DNA of 64,000 bases from Nocardia sp. NBC_01730 (GTDB lineage Bacteria; Actinomycetota; Actinomycetes; Mycobacteriales; Mycobacteriaceae): assembly GCF_035920445.1 (NCBI RefSeq), contig NZ_CP109162.1:8370001-8434000 (forward strand), written 5' to 3'. The notes beneath the pieces were generated by a model that worked only from the letters and a program-made list of their open reading frames with translations, did no database searches and had not been told where the DNA came from. A program made the translations under genes and the position numbers. Shown here one piece after another: positions 35,975-47,935 of this stretch (the first letter of the stretch is position 1; each line of letters begins with the position of its first letter).

Positions 35975-37866
35975 CGCAGACCAGGCCGGCGCCGCGTCGG
36001 CGCCGCGGGCCCGCCGGGGCCGGAGCCGGCAGACCGCGCCAGTCCGCGCCGTCCGCCTCGGATGGGCCGCTGCGGCTGCGCCTCGGTGTCGGCCGGGTGG
36101 TGATGCTGGTCGCGCTCGCCGTCGTCGCGCTGCAACTGCTGTGGGTACAGAGCGTCGCGGCGCCGGGACTGTCAGCGCGGGCCGCAAGTCAGCGCACCAC
36201 CCACCAGCCCGACCAGGCGACCCGCGGGCCGGTCACCGATCGCAACGGTAAGTCGCTCGCCTTCACCATCTCTGCCAAAGCCTTGACGTTCCAACCGGTC
36301 CGGGTCCGCAAGGAGCTGGCGGACGCCAAAGCCAAGAGCGACAATGCGCCTGATCCGGATGAGCGACTGCGCGCCATCGCGCGCACGATCCACGAGAAGC
36401 TCGGTAAGGACGCGCCCGCGGAATCGGACTTGCTCGCGAAGCTGCGCAGCGACGAACAGTTCGTCTACCTCGTCCGCAATGTCGATCCACGGATCGCGGC
36501 GGAAATCACCGAGAAGTTCTCGCAAGTGGGCTCCGACCAACAGAGCATCCGGGTGTATCCCGGCGGAGCGCTGGCCGCGAACGTTGTCGGCGCCACCGGG
36601 TGGGACGGCCACGGCCAGGTTGGACTCGAGTCGTCGATGGACTCCGCGCTGGCGGGTACCGACGGGTCGCACACCTATGATCGCGGTTCCGATGGCGCGG
36701 TCATCCCCGGGAGCTGGCGAGATGAACAGCCCGCGGTGAACGGTTCCGCCGTCGAGCTCACCTTGGACTCGGATCTGCAGTATTACGTGCAGCAGCAGGT
36801 GCAGCAGGCCAAGGAGATGTCCGGTGCCAACGGCGCGTCGGCGGTCGTCCTCGACGCCAAGACCGGCCAGGTGCTGGCGATGGCCAATGACAACACCTTC
36901 AATCCGGCGCTGGGACCGCAGAATTGGGCAGGCGCCGACTTGAACAATCCGTCGGTCTCGGACGTGTTCGAGCCGGGCTCGGTGAACAAGATCATTATGG
37001 CGTCCGCGGCCATCGAGTACGGCTTGACCGATCCCGATGAGGTACTTCAGGTCCCCGGTGAGATCCAGATGGCCGGCGTCACCGTCCACGACGCGTGGTC
37101 ACACGACGTAGCGCCCTACACCACCACCGGCATCTTCGGCCGGTCCTCCAACGTGGGCACGCTGATGCTGGCGCAGCGGGTCGGCGAGGACCGATTCGCC
37201 GACATGATGAACCGGTTCGGGCTGGGGCAGCGCACGGGGATCGGCTTGCCGGGGGAGAGCCCGGGGTTGGTGCCCGACCGCGATCAGTGGTCAGGTGGCA
37301 CGTTCGCGAATCTCCCGATCGGACAGGGTCTCTCGATGACGACGTTGCAGATGGCGAGCATGTACCAGGCCATTGCCAACGACGGCGTTCGCATACCGCC
37401 GAGGATCGTCAGAGCCGAGATCGCACCGGACGGCAGGCGAACCGAGGAACTGCAGCCGGACGGGGTGCGGGTGGTGAGCCCGCAGACCGCAGCGACATTG
37501 CGGACGATGTTCCAGGCGGTCATGCAGCGTGACCCGTTGAACGCCGACCAGAACGGCACGGGTTGGCCCGCGGCAATCACGGGCTACCAGGTGGCGGGCA
37601 AGACCGGTACCGCGCAGAAGGTCGACCCGGGTTGCCAATGCTATTCGACGTCATCGTTCTGGATCACTTTCGCGGGTATGGTTCCCGCCGACAATCCGCG
37701 CTACGTGATCGGCCTCATGCTCGATGCCCCCGAACGCAGCTCCGACGGCAGCGGTGGTGGTTCGGTGGCTCCGCTGTTCCACAGCATCGCCTCGTGGGCG
37801 CTGCAACGTGATCGCATTCCTCCTTCGCCGGCGCCCTCCCAGCGTTTCGTGCTGCAGGCGGGGTGA
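35971..37866 (+). CDS. pbpB: Septal penicillin-binding protein (PBP3/FtsI)
   Basis: PbpB is the transpeptidase that crosslinks septal peptidoglycan. The 631-residue product has an Arg/Pro-rich cytoplasmic start, a membrane anchor (about 30-52), a dimerisation domain and a transpeptidase domain with SVNK (SxxK), SSN and KTGT motifs all in place. It works with FtsW. The ATG overlaps the ftsL stop. A possible hairpin terminator follows and murE has its own promoter region, so the operon may be punctuated here. Confidence 0.96.
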   Translation: MTQTRPAPRRRRGPAGAGAGRPRQSAPSASDGPLRLRLGVGRVVMLVALAVVALQLLWVQSVAAPGLSARAASQRTTHQPDQATRGPVTDRNGKSLAFTISAKALTFQPVRVRKELADAKAKSDNAPDPDERLRAIARTIHEKLGKDAPAESDLLAKLRSDEQFVYLVRNVDPRIAAEITEKFSQVGSDQQSIRVYPGGALAANVVGATGWDGHGQVGLESSMDSALAGTDGSHTYDRGSDGAVIPGSWRDEQPAVNGSAVELTLDSDLQYYVQQQVQQAKEMSGANGASAVVLDAKTGQVLAMANDNTFNPALGPQNWAGADLNNPSVSDVFEPGSVNKIIMASAAIEYGLTDPDEVLQVPGEIQMAGVTVHDAWSHDVAPYTTTGIFGRSSNVGTLMLAQRVGEDRFADMMNRFGLGQRTGIGLPGESPGLVPDRDQWSGGTFANLPIGQGLSMTTLQMASMYQAIANDGVRIPPRIVRAEIAPDGRRTEELQPDGVRVVSPQTAATLRTMFQAVMQRDPLNADQNGTGWPAAITGYQVAGKTGTAQKVDPGCQCYSTSSFWITFAGMVPADNPRYVIGLMLDAPERSSDGSGGGSVAPLFHSIASWALQRDRIPPSPAPSQRFVLQAG

Positions 37867-37920
37867 TTCGGCTACCCCGCTCGATCCGTGCTCACCCCGG
37901 CCTTGTCGGGGGGTTCTCGT

Positions 37921-37939
37921 GTGCCGCGTGGCGCGGCAC
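37921..37939. terminator. Hairpin after pbpB
   Basis: GTGCCGCG-TGG-CGCGGCAC forms an 8-bp stem 54 bp after the pbpB stop, within a 203-bp gap that also holds TAACCT as a possible murE -10. Confidence 0.4.
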
Positions 37940-38069
37940 GCGCGGGATGGCAGAGCCCGTAGGGTTCGGTGGTGACCTACGACTTTGCGGTGGGGCGCAT
38001 GGTCCCGCTGTGATCGGTCGCCGGTAACCTGACACGTCGATCGCTGCCCCCGAAAGGAGCCTGGTTTCT

Positions 38070-39653
38070 GTGCAGTCCGGTCAACCGCGCGCATTGCGGC
38101 CAGAGCACTCGCCGACAACGCCGCTGGCGTCGCTGGCCGCCGTCATCGGGGCAGGAGCGAGCCTCGATCCGACTGCGCGTGGGGTGTCGATCACCGGCAT
38201 CGAGCAGCGCTCGAACGCCGTGCTGCCCGGTGACCTGTTCGCCGCGCTGCCCGGTGCCCGGTCGCACGGCGCCCGCTTCGTGCGAGACGCGGTCGCGCGG
38301 GGCGCCGTCGCGGTGTTGACCGACGCGGCGGGCGCGGAGTCGGCGCGGGAGCTGGACGTGCCGGTGCTGGTGAGCGAGAACCCGCGCGCGGTGCTCGGGG
38401 AGTTGTCGGCGGCGATCTACGGCAACCCGTCCGAGCGACTGCGCATCATCGGGATCACCGGGACCTCGGGCAAGACGACGACCTCCTATCTGGTGGAGGC
38501 CGGTCTGGCCGCCGCTGGGCTGTCCACGGCGCTGATCGGGACGATCGAGACCAGGATCGGCGGCAGGCGGGTGCCCAGCGCGCTGACCACCCCGGAGGCG
38601 CCTCAGCTGCATGCGACATTCGCACTGATGGTCGAGCAGGGCGTGGACGCAGTGGTCATGGAGGTGTCCAGCCACGCGCTGGCGCTGGGCCGGGTGGACG
38701 GTGTGCGGTTCGCGGTCGGCGCGTTCACCAACCTGTCCCAGGACCACCTGGATTTCCACGCCGACTTCGAGGATTACTTCGCCGCCAAACGCCGGTTGTT
38801 CGAACCGGATTCGCCGGTGGCGGCGCGCACCGCGGTGATCTGCGTGGACGACGAGTGGGGGCGGCGGCTCACCGAGGTCGTCGCGAGCCCGATCACCGTG
38901 TCCACCAAGCGATCCGCCGACTGGAGCGTTTCCGGCGCGGTGTCGGCGCACGGCGGCGAGCAGGATTTCACGGCCTCTGGTCCGCAGGGGAATGTTTCCG
39001 TGCGGCTGCGGCTTCCCGGCCACTACAACATCGCCAACGGGTTGCTCGCGGTCGCCGTGTGCGCCGCGGCGGGGGTCGAGCCGTCGGTCGCCGCTCCCGC
39101 CCTTGCGACCGTGGACGTGCCGGGCCGGACGCAGCGAGTGGAGCGCGGACAGGACTTCCTGGCGATCGTCGACTACGCGCACAAGCCCGCGGCGCTGGAG
39201 TCCGTGATCGCTACGCTCCGTGGGCATCTCGCGGTGGACACGGTGGGACGGCTCGCCGTGGTCGTCGGCGCGGGCGGTGACCGCGACGCGGGCAAACGAC
39301 CGCTGATGGGTTCGGTCGGCGCGCGGGGCGCCGATCTACTGATCATCACCGACGACAACCCGCGCACCGAGGACCCTGCGGCCATCCGCGCCGCCGTGCG
39401 TTCGGGAGCGATGGACGTGCCCGAGGCCGAGCGCGGCGAGGTGCGCGAGATCGGCGATCGGGCCGAAGCCATTGCGGCAGCGGTGACATGGGCGCACCAC
39501 GGCGACGTAGTGCTGATCGCGGGTAAGGGACATGAGGCAGGGCAGGAGATCCAGGGCGTGAAGTATCCGTTCGACGACCGCGAGGTGCTCGCGGCCGCAT
39601 TGGAAAGACGAAGTCCGCAAGGTAACCACGCGGAGGACTTGACGGTTTCATGA
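38070..39653 (+). CDS. murE: UDP-MurNAc-tripeptide synthetase (meso-DAP adding)
   Basis: MurE adds meso-diaminopimelate to UDP-MurNAc-L-Ala-D-Glu. The 527-residue ligase has the ATP loop GTSGKTTT, MEVSSHALALGRV, and the DDNPRTEDP motif, which marks DAP rather than lysine specificity. This fits a DAP-type wall, the substrate of the NlpC/P60 enzymes. The GTG start has GAAAGGAGCC nine bases upstream. It heads a run of 4-bp overlaps: murE-murF-mraY-murD-ftsW-murG. Confidence 0.97.
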   Translation: MQSGQPRALRPEHSPTTPLASLAAVIGAGASLDPTARGVSITGIEQRSNAVLPGDLFAALPGARSHGARFVRDAVARGAVAVLTDAAGAESARELDVPVLVSENPRAVLGELSAAIYGNPSERLRIIGITGTSGKTTTSYLVEAGLAAAGLSTALIGTIETRIGGRRVPSALTTPEAPQLHATFALMVEQGVDAVVMEVSSHALALGRVDGVRFAVGAFTNLSQDHLDFHADFEDYFAAKRRLFEPDSPVAARTAVICVDDEWGRRLTEVVASPITVSTKRSADWSVSGAVSAHGGEQDFTASGPQGNVSVRLRLPGHYNIANGLLAVAVCAAAGVEPSVAAPALATVDVPGRTQRVERGQDFLAIVDYAHKPAALESVIATLRGHLAVDTVGRLAVVVGAGGDRDAGKRPLMGSVGARGADLLIITDDNPRTEDPAAIRAAVRSGAMDVPEAERGEVREIGDRAEAIAAAVTWAHHGDVVLIAGKGHEAGQEIQGVKYPFDDREVLAAALERRSPQGNHAEDLTVS

Positions 39654-41191
39654 TCGAGATGACACTGCGGGAGATCGCGGACGTCGTCGGCGGCACGCTG
39701 CACGACGTTCCCGACCCGGAGGTGCGAGTGACCGGCGCGGTCGAATTCGATTCGCGCCGAATCGGTTCCGGTGATCTTTTCCTGGCTCTGCCGGGGGCGA
39801 GCTCTGACGGCCACGACTACGCGGGTGCGGCGATCGCCGCGGGGGCGGTCGCGGTGCTGGCGGCACGGCCGGTGGGTGTGCCCGCCATCGTTGTCGCTCC
39901 CCACCCCGGCTCGGTGCCCGCGAATTCGGTTGCGCTGTCCCATGATTCGGATGGTTCCGGCGCCGCCGTGCTCGCAGCGCTCGCCGCGTTGGCGCGTGCG
40001 AGCGTGTCGCGCCTCGTCGCGGACGGCGGTCTCACCGTCGTCGGCGTCACCGGCTCCTCCGGCAAGACCTCCACGAAGGATCTGCTGGCCGCCGTGCTGG
40101 CCCCGCTCGGGCCTGTCGTCGCCCCGCCGGGATCGTTCAACAACGAGCTGGGCCACCCATGGACCGCGCTGCGCGCCGACGCCGAGACCCGTTTCCTGGT
40201 GCTCGAGATGTCCGCCCGCGGTCCGGGCCACATCGCCGCGCTGGCCGAGGTGGCGCCGCCGAGCATCGGCGTGGTGCTCAATGTCGGCACCGCTCATCTC
40301 GGCGAGTTCGGGAGCCGGGAAGCCATCGCCCAGACCAAAGGCGAGCTGGTCGAGGCGCTGCCCTCGACCGGGCTCGCCGTGCTCAACGCCGACGATCCTC
40401 AGGTCGCCGCGATGGCCGCGCGTACATCGGCACGCGTGCTGACTGTCGGGCAAGCCGGGAATGCCGACCTCCGCGCCACCGACATCCGGCTCGACGACCA
40501 GGCTCGGGCCGAGTTCACTGCGCACACCCCTGCGGGCACCATCTCGGTGCGGTTGGCCGTGCACGGCGAACACCACGTCGGCAACGCGCTGTCCGCGATC
40601 GCGGTCGCGCTGGAATGCGGGGCGGATCTGGACGCCGCCGCGCGGGCGCTGTCCGGCGCGCGCGCCGCGTCGGCCCGCCGGATGGACGTGCGGACCACCG
40701 CCGACGGGATCACCGTCGTCAACGACTCCTACAACGCCAACCCGGACTCGGTCCGCGCCGCACTCAAAGCACTGGTGAGCATGGCGCGCGCGGGCGAGAC
40801 GCCGCGGCGCAGCTGGGCCGTGCTCGGCGAGATGGGCGAACTCGGCACGGAATCCGTCCTCGAACACGACGCGATCGGCAGGCTCGCCGTGCGGCTGGAC
40901 GTCAGCCGCGTGGTGGTGGTCGGCACCGGAAGGCCCTCCCGCGCGCTGCACCAGGGAGCGGTGATGGAAGGGTCATGGGGCGAGGAGTCGGTCCTCGTAC
41001 CGGATATCGAGGCGGCGATCGCTCTGCTCGACGAGGAAGTCACGGCGGGTGACGTGGTGCTGGTCAAGGCATCGAAATCGGTGGGCCTGTGGGAGGTCGC
41101 CGAACATCTGACCGCGGCGGGTTCCGTGGTAGGCCGTCGCGGCGCCGCGACGGGCAGCGGGGCGGGACATGACACGGAGGCAGCAGGATGA
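39650..41191 (+). CDS. murF: UDP-MurNAc-tripeptide-D-Ala-D-Ala ligase
   Basis: MurF completes the pentapeptide precursor by adding D-Ala-D-Ala. The 513-residue product has [10 protein letters not shown] for [14 protein letters not shown], and the C-terminal [15 protein letters not shown] of MurF. Both ends overlap neighbours by 4 bp. The N-terminal domain (about residues 1-100) recognises the UDP-MurNAc substrate. Confidence 0.97.
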   Translation: MIEMTLREIADVVGGTLHDVPDPEVRVTGAVEFDSRRIGSGDLFLALPGASSDGHDYAGAAIAAGAVAVLAARPVGVPAIVVAPHPGSVPANSVALSHDSDGSGAAVLAALAALARASVSRLVADGGLTVVGVTGSSGKTSTKDLLAAVLAPLGPVVAPPGSFNNELGHPWTALRADAETRFLVLEMSARGPGHIAALAEVAPPSIGVVLNVGTAHLGEFGSREAIAQTKGELVEALPSTGLAVLNADDPQVAAMAARTSARVLTVGQAGNADLRATDIRLDDQARAEFTAHTPAGTISVRLAVHGEHHVGNALSAIAVALECGADLDAAARALSGARAASARRMDVRTTADGITVVNDSYNANPDSVRAALKALVSMARAGETPRRSWAVLGEMGELGTESVLEHDAIGRLAVRLDVSRVVVVGTGRPSRALHQGAVMEGSWGEESVLVPDIEAAIALLDEEVTAGDVVLVKASKSVGLWEVAEHLTAAGSVVGRRGAATGSGAGHDTEAAG

Positions 41192-42264
41192 GGCAAATTC
41201 TCTTTGCCGCGGCGATCGCGCTGACGGTCTCGATCCTGCTCACCCCGCTGTTGATCAAGATGTTCGCCAAGCAGGGTTTCGGCCAGGAGATTCGGGTCGA
41301 CGGCCCGGCCAGCCACCAGTCCAAGCGCGGCACCCCCACCATGGGTGGCGTCGCCATTCTGGTCGGACTGTGGGCGGGGTATCTCGGCTCTCATCTGATC
41401 GGCATCGGCTACGACGCCGAGGGACCGTCAGCGTCGGCGTTGCTGGTCCTCGGTCTGGCAACCGCCCTCGGCGCGGTGGGCTTCGTGGACGACTTCATCA
41501 AGATCCGTAAGCAGCGCAACCTGGGGTTGACCGCGGCGGGCAAGTATCTCGGCCAGCTGACCGCGGCCGTGCTCTTCGGCGTGCTCGCATTGCAGTTCCG
41601 CGGCGCGGGCGGGCTGACCCCGGCCAGCAGGCACCTGTCCTACGTGCGCGACATCAGCACGGTGACCATGGGCGTCGTGGTGTTCCTTGTTTTCGTGTGC
41701 TTCGTGGTGGTCGCCTGGTCCAACGCGGTGAATCTCACCGACGGACTGGATGGATTGGCTGCCGGATCGATGAGCCTGGTGCTCGGCGGCTACGTGATCA
41801 TCACGTTCTGGCAGTACTATCACGCGTGCGAGACCAAGCCCGAGACCGGCTGCTACAACGTTCGCGATCCGCTGGATCTCGCCCTGGTGTGCGCCGCGGG
41901 CGCCGCCGCGTGCGTCGGCTTCCTGTGGTGGAACGCCGCCCCGGCCAAGATCTTCATGGGTGACACCGGTTCGTTGGCGTTGGGTGGCATGCTCGCCGGT
42001 CTGTCCATCACCACCCGGACCGAGCTTCTGATGATCGTCATCGGCGCGCTGTTCGTCGCCGAGACGGCGTCGGTGGTGTTGCAGGTCGCGGTGTTCCGTA
42101 CGACGCGCAACCGGTTGTTCAAGATGGCGCCGTTCCATCATCATTTCGAGCTCAGCAAGTGGGCCGAGACGACGGTGATCATCAGGTTCTGGCTGCTGGC
42201 CGCGATGGCCTCGGCCGTCGGTCTCGGTTTGTTCTACAGCGAATACCTCTCTGCGGTCGGGTGA
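41188..42264 (+). CDS. mraY: Phospho-MurNAc-pentapeptide translocase
   Basis: MraY makes lipid I on decaprenyl phosphate at the membrane. The 358-residue protein has about ten membrane helices and catalytic motifs [22 protein letters not shown] and [12 protein letters not shown]. The cytoplasmic HHHFEL segment near the C-terminus is present. It overlaps murF and murD. In M. tuberculosis it is called murX. Confidence 0.97.
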   Translation: MRQILFAAAIALTVSILLTPLLIKMFAKQGFGQEIRVDGPASHQSKRGTPTMGGVAILVGLWAGYLGSHLIGIGYDAEGPSASALLVLGLATALGAVGFVDDFIKIRKQRNLGLTAAGKYLGQLTAAVLFGVLALQFRGAGGLTPASRHLSYVRDISTVTMGVVVFLVFVCFVVVAWSNAVNLTDGLDGLAAGSMSLVLGGYVIITFWQYYHACETKPETGCYNVRDPLDLALVCAAGAAACVGFLWWNAAPAKIFMGDTGSLALGGMLAGLSITTRTELLMIVIGALFVAETASVVLQVAVFRTTRNRLFKMAPFHHHFELSKWAETTVIIRFWLLAAMASAVGLGLFYSEYLSAVG

Positions 42265-43754
42265 ACGAGATGGTCGAACATTCTCCGAAAGCACTGCGTT
42301 CACCGGGGCCCATGCTCGAATTCCTCCGCGGCCGGGATGTTCTGGTCGCCGGCTGGGGCGTGTCCGGGCGCTCGCTGGTCGAACCGCTGCACGATATCGG
42401 CGCGCGTCCGGTGGTCACCGACGGCGGCGCAGCGGCGCTGTCCGAAGCCGCGGAGCTCGGACTGGACGTGGCCACCTGCGCCGAGCTGGAATCTGCGGAC
42501 TGGAGCCGGTTCGCCTTGGTGATCACCAGCCCGGGCTGGCGGCCGGACTCGCCGGTGCTCGCCTCCGCGGTGTCCGAGGGCACGCCGGTGTGGGGTGACG
42601 TCGAATTCGCCTGGTGGGTCGATCAGGCCAGGATCTACGGTCCGGTCCGCAAATGGCTGGTCGTCACCGGAACCAACGGCAAGACCACGACCACGCAGAT
42701 GACCCACGCGATCCTGCGCGCGGCGGGTATCGCCAGCGTCGCCTGCGGCAATATCGGCCTTCCGATCCTGGACGCGTTGCGGCGAAGTCCCGGCCCACAG
42801 GTGCTCGCGGTCGAGCTGTCATCGTTCCAGCTGCATTGGGCGCCGTCGGTGCGCCCGGAGGCGGGGGTGGTGCTCAACGTGGCCGAAGATCACTTGGATT
42901 GGCACGGTGGTCTGGACGCCTACGCCGCAGCGAAGGCGCGAGCGCTGGTTGGCCGGGTCGGCGTGGTCGGTCTGGACGATCCGGTCGCGGCCTCGCTGGT
43001 GCGCAAGTCCAAGGCGCGCAGGACGGTGGGCTTCCGCATCGGCGTGCCCGCCGACGGCGAACTCGGCGTGGTCGACGGCAAGCTGCTCGATCGCGCGTTC
43101 ACCAAGGCCGCCATCCTCGCCGAAGTAGGCGACATCAGCCCGCCCGGCCCCGCCGGTGTCGCCGACGCGCTCGCCGCGTCCGCACTGACCAGGGCAATCG
43201 ACGTCGCACCGCAGTTCGTTCGCGAGGGCCTGATCGAGCACAAGGTCGGTCCGCACCGTGCCGCGTTCGTGCGCGAGCTGGGCGGAGTCGACTTCGTGGA
43301 CGACTCCAAGGCCACCAACCCGCATGCCGCGCGGTCATCGATCCTGGCGCACCCGCAGGTGATCTGGGTGGCCGGTGGACAGCTCAAAGGCGCGCACGTC
43401 GAGGACCTGGTCGAGGAGGTCGCCGACCGGTTGGTCGCCGCGGTGCTGATCGGCGCCGACGCGCCGGTGATCGCGGCCGCGTTGGCGCGACACGCGCCCG
43501 AGGTCCCGGTCGTCGAGCTGCTCGCGGGAGACGATGCAGGGATGGGTGACGAAGCGTCGAGTACCGCCGCGGCCGACGCCGTGATGGCCCGCGCCGTACG
43601 CGCGGCAGCTGGATTCGCCCGCCGCGGCGACACCGTGCTGCTGGCTCCCGCTGCCGCGTCACTGGACATGTTCGCCGACTACACGCACCGGGGCCGCAGC
43701 TTCGCAGCGGCGGTGCACACCCTGGAAGACGGGGACGTCGGGCGGCAGCTATGA
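42261..43754 (+). CDS. murD: UDP-MurNAc-L-Ala-D-Glu ligase
   Basis: MurD adds D-glutamate to UDP-MurNAc-L-Ala. The 497-residue product has [13 protein letters not shown] loop [11 protein letters not shown], the carbamylated-lysine region and [12 protein letters not shown]. The GTG at 42261 overlaps the mraY stop (GTGA). Its stop overlaps ftsW. The first 15 residues are poorly conserved. Confidence 0.97.
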   Translation: MNEMVEHSPKALRSPGPMLEFLRGRDVLVAGWGVSGRSLVEPLHDIGARPVVTDGGAAALSEAAELGLDVATCAELESADWSRFALVITSPGWRPDSPVLASAVSEGTPVWGDVEFAWWVDQARIYGPVRKWLVVTGTNGKTTTTQMTHAILRAAGIASVACGNIGLPILDALRRSPGPQVLAVELSSFQLHWAPSVRPEAGVVLNVAEDHLDWHGGLDAYAAAKARALVGRVGVVGLDDPVAASLVRKSKARRTVGFRIGVPADGELGVVDGKLLDRAFTKAAILAEVGDISPPGPAGVADALAASALTRAIDVAPQFVREGLIEHKVGPHRAAFVRELGGVDFVDDSKATNPHAARSSILAHPQVIWVAGGQLKGAHVEDLVEEVADRLVAAVLIGADAPVIAAALARHAPEVPVVELLAGDDAGMGDEASSTAAADAVMARAVRAAAGFARRGDTVLLAPAAASLDMFADYTHRGRSFAAAVHTLEDGDVGRQL

Positions 43755-45202
43755 CCGAATCGGCGCGGCGCAAACGTACGGCGGCCACTAGGTTCGGGGC
43801 CTGGCTTGCGCGGCCGCTCGCGTCGTTTCACTTGGTGGTCACCATCGCCACCCTGCTCACCGTGCTCGGCCTGGTGATGGTGCTGTCGGCCTCCAGCGTC
43901 GAGGCGTACGCGGACGGCGGATCGGCCTACTCGCTGTTCATCCAGCAGGCCATGTTCGCCGCGGTCGGGACCGTGCTGTTCTATCTTGCGCTGTGTATTC
44001 CGCTGCGTCGGCTGCGGCAGTGGTCGTTCCCGCTGTTCGCGCTGTCGGTGCTGGCGTTGCTGCTGGTGCTCATCCCCGGCATCGGGTCGGAGGTGCAGGG
44101 CGCCCGCCGGTGGTTGATGCTCGGGCCGGTCTCGGTGCAGCCGTCGGAAATCGTCAAGGTGACGCTGGTGGTGTGGGGCGCGCACCTGCTGGTCTCCCGC
44201 CGCTCCGAGCACGCGGGCCTCAAGGAAATGCTGGTTCCGCTGGTGCCCGCCGGTCTGTTGGTGTGCCTGCTCGTCGTGCTGCAACCGAATCTGTCCACCA
44301 CCATCGCGCTCGGCGTGGTGCTCGCGGCACTGCTGTGGTTCGGCGGTCTGCCGGTGCGGCTGTTCGTGACGATCGCGCTGTCCGGCGCGATCGCCGCCGG
44401 GGTGCTCGCGCTGTCCGCGGGCTATCGCTCGGATCGGATGCGCGCGTTCTTCAATCCCGGTGACGACCCGCAGGGCATCAACTACCAGGCGCGCCAAGCG
44501 CTCTACTCGCTGGCCGACGGTGGCATCTGGGGCCGCGGCCTAGGACAGAGCCGGGCCAAGTGGAGCTACCTGCCCAACTCGCACAACGACTTCATCTTCG
44601 CGATCATCGGCGAGGAACTCGGCTATCTGGGCTGCGCGCTGGTGCTCGGCCTGTTCGCGCTGTTCGTATACACCGGTCTGCGCATCGCCGCCCGCTCGGT
44701 GGATCCGTTCCTGCGGCTGCTCACCGCGACCGCGACGACCTGGATCACCGCGCAGGCGCTGATCAACATCGGCTACGTGGTCGGCCTGCTCCCGGTGACC
44801 GGCCTGCAGCTGCCGCTGGTCTCCGCGGGCGGGTCGTCACTGGCCATCACGCTGTTCATGTTCGGCATCATCGCGAACGCCGCCAGGCACGAGCCGGAGG
44901 CGGTGGCCGCGCTGCACGCCGGGCAGGACGGTCGGTTCAGCAGGCTGCTGCGGCTGCCCAAACCCGAGGTTTACGCAGCGGGTAGGGGGAGCGTGGCCCG
45001 CGCAGGGACCGCCCGGCGCGGCAGGTCGCCTGCCGCTCGCAGGTCGTCGGCGCTGCCGCCCGGCGGTCGCGCGCCTTATGGCGCGGAACCGGCGCGGCGC
45101 CGGTCGCCCGAGAGTCGCGGCACCAGCTCGGCGCGTGCCACCAGAGCATGGGAACCCAGTTATCCGGTCAATCACGCAAGAGAACGGGGAAGATCTAGGT
45201 GA
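43751..45202 (+). CDS. ftsW: SEDS peptidoglycan polymerase FtsW
   Basis: FtsW polymerises lipid II at the septum with PbpB. The 483-residue protein has about ten membrane helices and SEDS motifs: [20 protein letters not shown], the large loop with [18 protein letters not shown], and [15 protein letters not shown]. The C-terminal tail (about 90 residues) is cytoplasmic, rich in Arg, Ser and Pro. Such tails bind FtsZ in mycobacteria. Overlaps murD and murG by 4 bp. Confidence 0.96.
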   Translation: MTESARRKRTAATRFGAWLARPLASFHLVVTIATLLTVLGLVMVLSASSVEAYADGGSAYSLFIQQAMFAAVGTVLFYLALCIPLRRLRQWSFPLFALSVLALLLVLIPGIGSEVQGARRWLMLGPVSVQPSEIVKVTLVVWGAHLLVSRRSEHAGLKEMLVPLVPAGLLVCLLVVLQPNLSTTIALGVVLAALLWFGGLPVRLFVTIALSGAIAAGVLALSAGYRSDRMRAFFNPGDDPQGINYQARQALYSLADGGIWGRGLGQSRAKWSYLPNSHNDFIFAIIGEELGYLGCALVLGLFALFVYTGLRIAARSVDPFLRLLTATATTWITAQALINIGYVVGLLPVTGLQLPLVSAGGSSLAITLFMFGIIANAARHEPEAVAALHAGQDGRFSRLLRLPKPEVYAAGRGSVARAGTARRGRSPAARRSSALPPGGRAPYGAEPARRRSPESRGTSSARATRAWEPSYPVNHARERGRSR

Positions 45203-46302
45203 TCTCGGTAATCGTCGCGGGCGGCGGCACGGCGGGCCACATCGAGCCGGCACTGGCGGTGGCGGACGCATTGCGGCGGCTCGACGATTCGATCCGGGTG
45301 ACGGCGCTCGGCACCGAACGCGGGCTGGAGACCCGGCTGGTTCCGGACCGTGGCTATTCCCTCGAGCTGATCCCTCCGGTTCCGTTGCCGCGCAAGCCCA
45401 CCGCGGACCTGCTGCGGTTGCCCGGGCGGGTGCGGGCGTCGGTGACCAGGACCCGAGCGGTGATCGACGCGGTCGACGCCGACGTGATCATCGGCTTCGG
45501 CGGATATGTGGCCCTGCCCGCGTATCTCGCCGCGGGCACGGGCGTGCTGCGCCGTCGGCGTGCGGTACCGGTGGTGGTGCACGAGGCAAATGCCAAAGCG
45601 GGCATCGCGAACAAGATCGGTGCGCGTCGCGCTGTGCGCGTGCTTGCCGCCGTTCCGGATTCGGGCCTGGGGAACGCCCAGGCCATCGGCATTCCGGTGC
45701 GCGAATCGATCACGAGCCTGGACCGTGCCGCGCTGCGGGCCGAGGCGCGCGCCCACTTCGGTCTGCCCGCCGAAGGGCCGGTGCTGCTGGTATTCGGGGG
45801 TTCTCAGGGTGCGCGAACCCTGAACGAGGCCGTGTCCGCCGCCGCACCGCAGCTCGCCGCGGCAGGCATCTCGGTGCTGCACGCGCATGGGCCCAAGAAC
45901 ACGCTCGCGCTCGCCGATTCCGGCGTGGGCGGCTCCCGCTATGTGGCGGTGCCGTACCTCTCCCGGATGGACCTCGCCTACGCCGCCGCCGACGCGGTGG
46001 TCTGCCGGTCGGGTGCGATGACGGTCGCGGAGGTCTCCGCGGTCGGGCTGCCCGCGCTCTATGTGCCGCTTCCGCACGGCAACGGGGAGCAGGAACTCAA
46101 CGCGAGACCGGTGGTGCGCCAGGGGGGTGGCAGAATTGTCCCCGATTCGGAACTGACGCCCAAGTATGTGACCGATGAGGTGATTCCACTGCTCATGGAT
46201 CCCGCAGGGCTGATCGAGATGGGCCGGGCCGCCGCAGGCGCCGGGCACCGGGACGCCGCCGACGAGGTGGCGCGGATCGTGATGGAGGTGGCGCGCCAGT
46301 GA
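45199..46302 (+). CDS. murG: Lipid II synthase MurG
   Basis: MurG transfers GlcNAc from UDP-GlcNAc to lipid I at the inner face of the membrane. The 367-residue GT28 enzyme has [30 protein letters not shown], the UDP-GlcNAc site [14 protein letters not shown] and [10 protein letters not shown]. The GTG overlaps the ftsW stop. Its TGA overlaps the GTG of a cassette mini-ORF which in turn overlaps murC. Confidence 0.97.
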   Translation: MISVIVAGGGTAGHIEPALAVADALRRLDDSIRVTALGTERGLETRLVPDRGYSLELIPPVPLPRKPTADLLRLPGRVRASVTRTRAVIDAVDADVIIGFGGYVALPAYLAAGTGVLRRRRAVPVVVHEANAKAGIANKIGARRAVRVLAAVPDSGLGNAQAIGIPVRESITSLDRAALRAEARAHFGLPAEGPVLLVFGGSQGARTLNEAVSAAAPQLAAAGISVLHAHGPKNTLALADSGVGGSRYVAVPYLSRMDLAYAAADAVVCRSGAMTVAEVSAVGLPALYVPLPHGNGEQELNARPVVRQGGGRIVPDSELTPKYVTDEVIPLLMDPAGLIEMGRAAAGAGHRDAADEVARIVMEVARQ

Positions 46303-46409
46303 GCGAGCGTCAGCGAGGTGAAGTCGTGAGCGAGCGATGCGAGCGGACAATGAGCACAGCCGAGTTCTCGGTCATGGCGGAGCCGAGCGCTAGCGAGGTG
46401 GAGGCATGA
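46299..46409 (+). CDS. Cassette mini-ORF linking murG and murC
   Basis: A 36-codon frame starts at GTG overlapping the murG stop and ends at TGA overlapping the murC ATG. The product ends [19 protein letters not shown]. It is the same DNA family as the 23.4-kb cassette, with GAGCGAGCG at the start, a CCGAG-TT-CTCGG hairpin and GTCATGGCGGAGCCGAGCG. The in-frame fit and 4-bp overlaps suggest it is translated, if only as a ribosome bridge. Confidence 0.4.
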   Translation: MSERQRGEVVSERCERTMSTAEFSVMAEPSASEVEA

Positions 46410-47929
46410 GCGATACCACGGCGAACAGGGTGGGATCAAAGGCCACCACCGAGCGTTCCGCTTTGCCACTGGAGCTGGCGCGGGTGCACATGGTGGGCAT
46501 CGGCGGGGCCGGGATGTCCGGGATCGCCCGCATTCTGCTCGCCCGCGGCGGTGCGGTCTCGGGTTCCGATGCCAAGGAGAGCCGTGGCGTGCTCGCGCTG
46601 CGCGCCCGGGGCGCGCAGGTGCGGATCGGCCACGACGCGACCGCGCTCGACCTGCTGCCGGGCGGCCCGACCGCGGTGGTCACCACCTACGCGGCCATCC
46701 CGAAGACCAATCCGGAACTGGTGGAGGCGCATCGGCGCGACATCCCGGTGTTGCTGCGCCCGGCCGTGCTCGCCGCGCTGATGCGAGGGCATCGCACGCT
46801 GCTCGTCTCCGGCACGCACGGCAAGACCTCGACCACGTCGATGCTGATTGTGTCGTTGCAACACTGCGGGTTCGACCCGTCCTTCGCGGTCGGCGGCGAG
46901 TTGAACGAGGCGGGCACCAACGCCCACCACGGCACCGGGGATATCTTCGTGGCCGAGGCCGACGAGAGCGACGGCTCGCTGCTGCAGTACGACCCGGACG
47001 TCGCGGTGGTCACCAACATCGAGTCCGATCACCTGGATTTCTTCGGTTCCGACCAGGCCTACGTCCAGGTCTTCGACGACTTCGCCGACCGCCTTGCCGC
47101 GGGCGGACTGCTTGTGGTGTGCCTGGACGATCCGGGCTCGCGGGCGTTGGCCGAACGGGTAGGCGCGCGGCTGGCCGCGAAGAACGTCCAGGTGCTCGGC
47201 TACGGATCGGGCGATCTCGCCGACGCGCCGGTCGCGGTGGGCGCTCGGCTGCACAGCTGGGAGCCGCGTGATGTCGGGGGCATCGCCCAGTTCCAGCTCG
47301 CCGACGAGGCCGCGCCGCGCACCCTGCGGCTGTCGGTGCCGGGCAGGCACATGGCGCTCAACGCGCTCGCCGCCCTGCTCGCGGCCCGTGCCGCCGGCGC
47401 GGACATGGGCGAGATCATCCAGGGCCTGGAGGGTTTCGGTGGAGTGCACCGCCGGTTCCAGTTCGCCGGACGGGAGAACGGCGTGCGGGTCTTCGACGAC
47501 TACGCCCATCACCCGACCGAGGTGCGCGCGGTGCTCGGCGCCGCCGCCGAACTGGTCCAGCAGGAAGCCCGCGACGGCGCCCGGTCCCGGCAGGGGCGGG
47601 TGATCGTGGTCTTCCAGCCGCATCTCTACAGCCGCACCGCGACTTTCGCACAGGACTTCGGCGCCGCGTTGAGCTTGGCCGACGAGGTCGTCGTGCTCGA
47701 CGTCTATGGCGCACGGGAGAAGCCGCTGCCCGGTGTCAACGGCGCACTGGTGGCCCAGGCGGTCACGAAACCGGTGCACTACCAGCCGGATATGTCCCGG
47801 GTCGGTCGTCAGGTCGCGGGGCTTGCCCTGCCGGGCGATGTGGTGATCACCATGGGTGCGGGCGATGTGACCATGCTCGGCAGTCAGATCCTCGACGGGC
47901 TACGGGCGCGGCCCCAGCACGGACGGTGA
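46406..47929 (+). CDS. murC: UDP-MurNAc-L-alanine ligase
   Basis: MurC adds L-alanine to UDP-MurNAc, the first Mur-ligase step. The 507-residue product has [18 protein letters not shown] loop [19 protein letters not shown] and [10 protein letters not shown]. The ATG overlaps the cassette mini-ORF stop and ftsQ starts seven bases after its stop. A ribosome binding site is weak (GGTGGAGG in the cassette, four bases upstream of GCATG), so coupling is likely. Confidence 0.97.
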   Translation: MSDTTANRVGSKATTERSALPLELARVHMVGIGGAGMSGIARILLARGGAVSGSDAKESRGVLALRARGAQVRIGHDATALDLLPGGPTAVVTTYAAIPKTNPELVEAHRRDIPVLLRPAVLAALMRGHRTLLVSGTHGKTSTTSMLIVSLQHCGFDPSFAVGGELNEAGTNAHHGTGDIFVAEADESDGSLLQYDPDVAVVTNIESDHLDFFGSDQAYVQVFDDFADRLAAGGLLVVCLDDPGSRALAERVGARLAAKNVQVLGYGSGDLADAPVAVGARLHSWEPRDVGGIAQFQLADEAAPRTLRLSVPGRHMALNALAALLAARAAGADMGEIIQGLEGFGGVHRRFQFAGRENGVRVFDDYAHHPTEVRAVLGAAAELVQQEARDGARSRQGRVIVVFQPHLYSRTATFAQDFGAALSLADEVVVLDVYGAREKPLPGVNGALVAQAVTKPVHYQPDMSRVGRQVAGLALPGDVVITMGAGDVTMLGSQILDGLRARPQHGR

Positions 47930-47935
47930 CCCGGA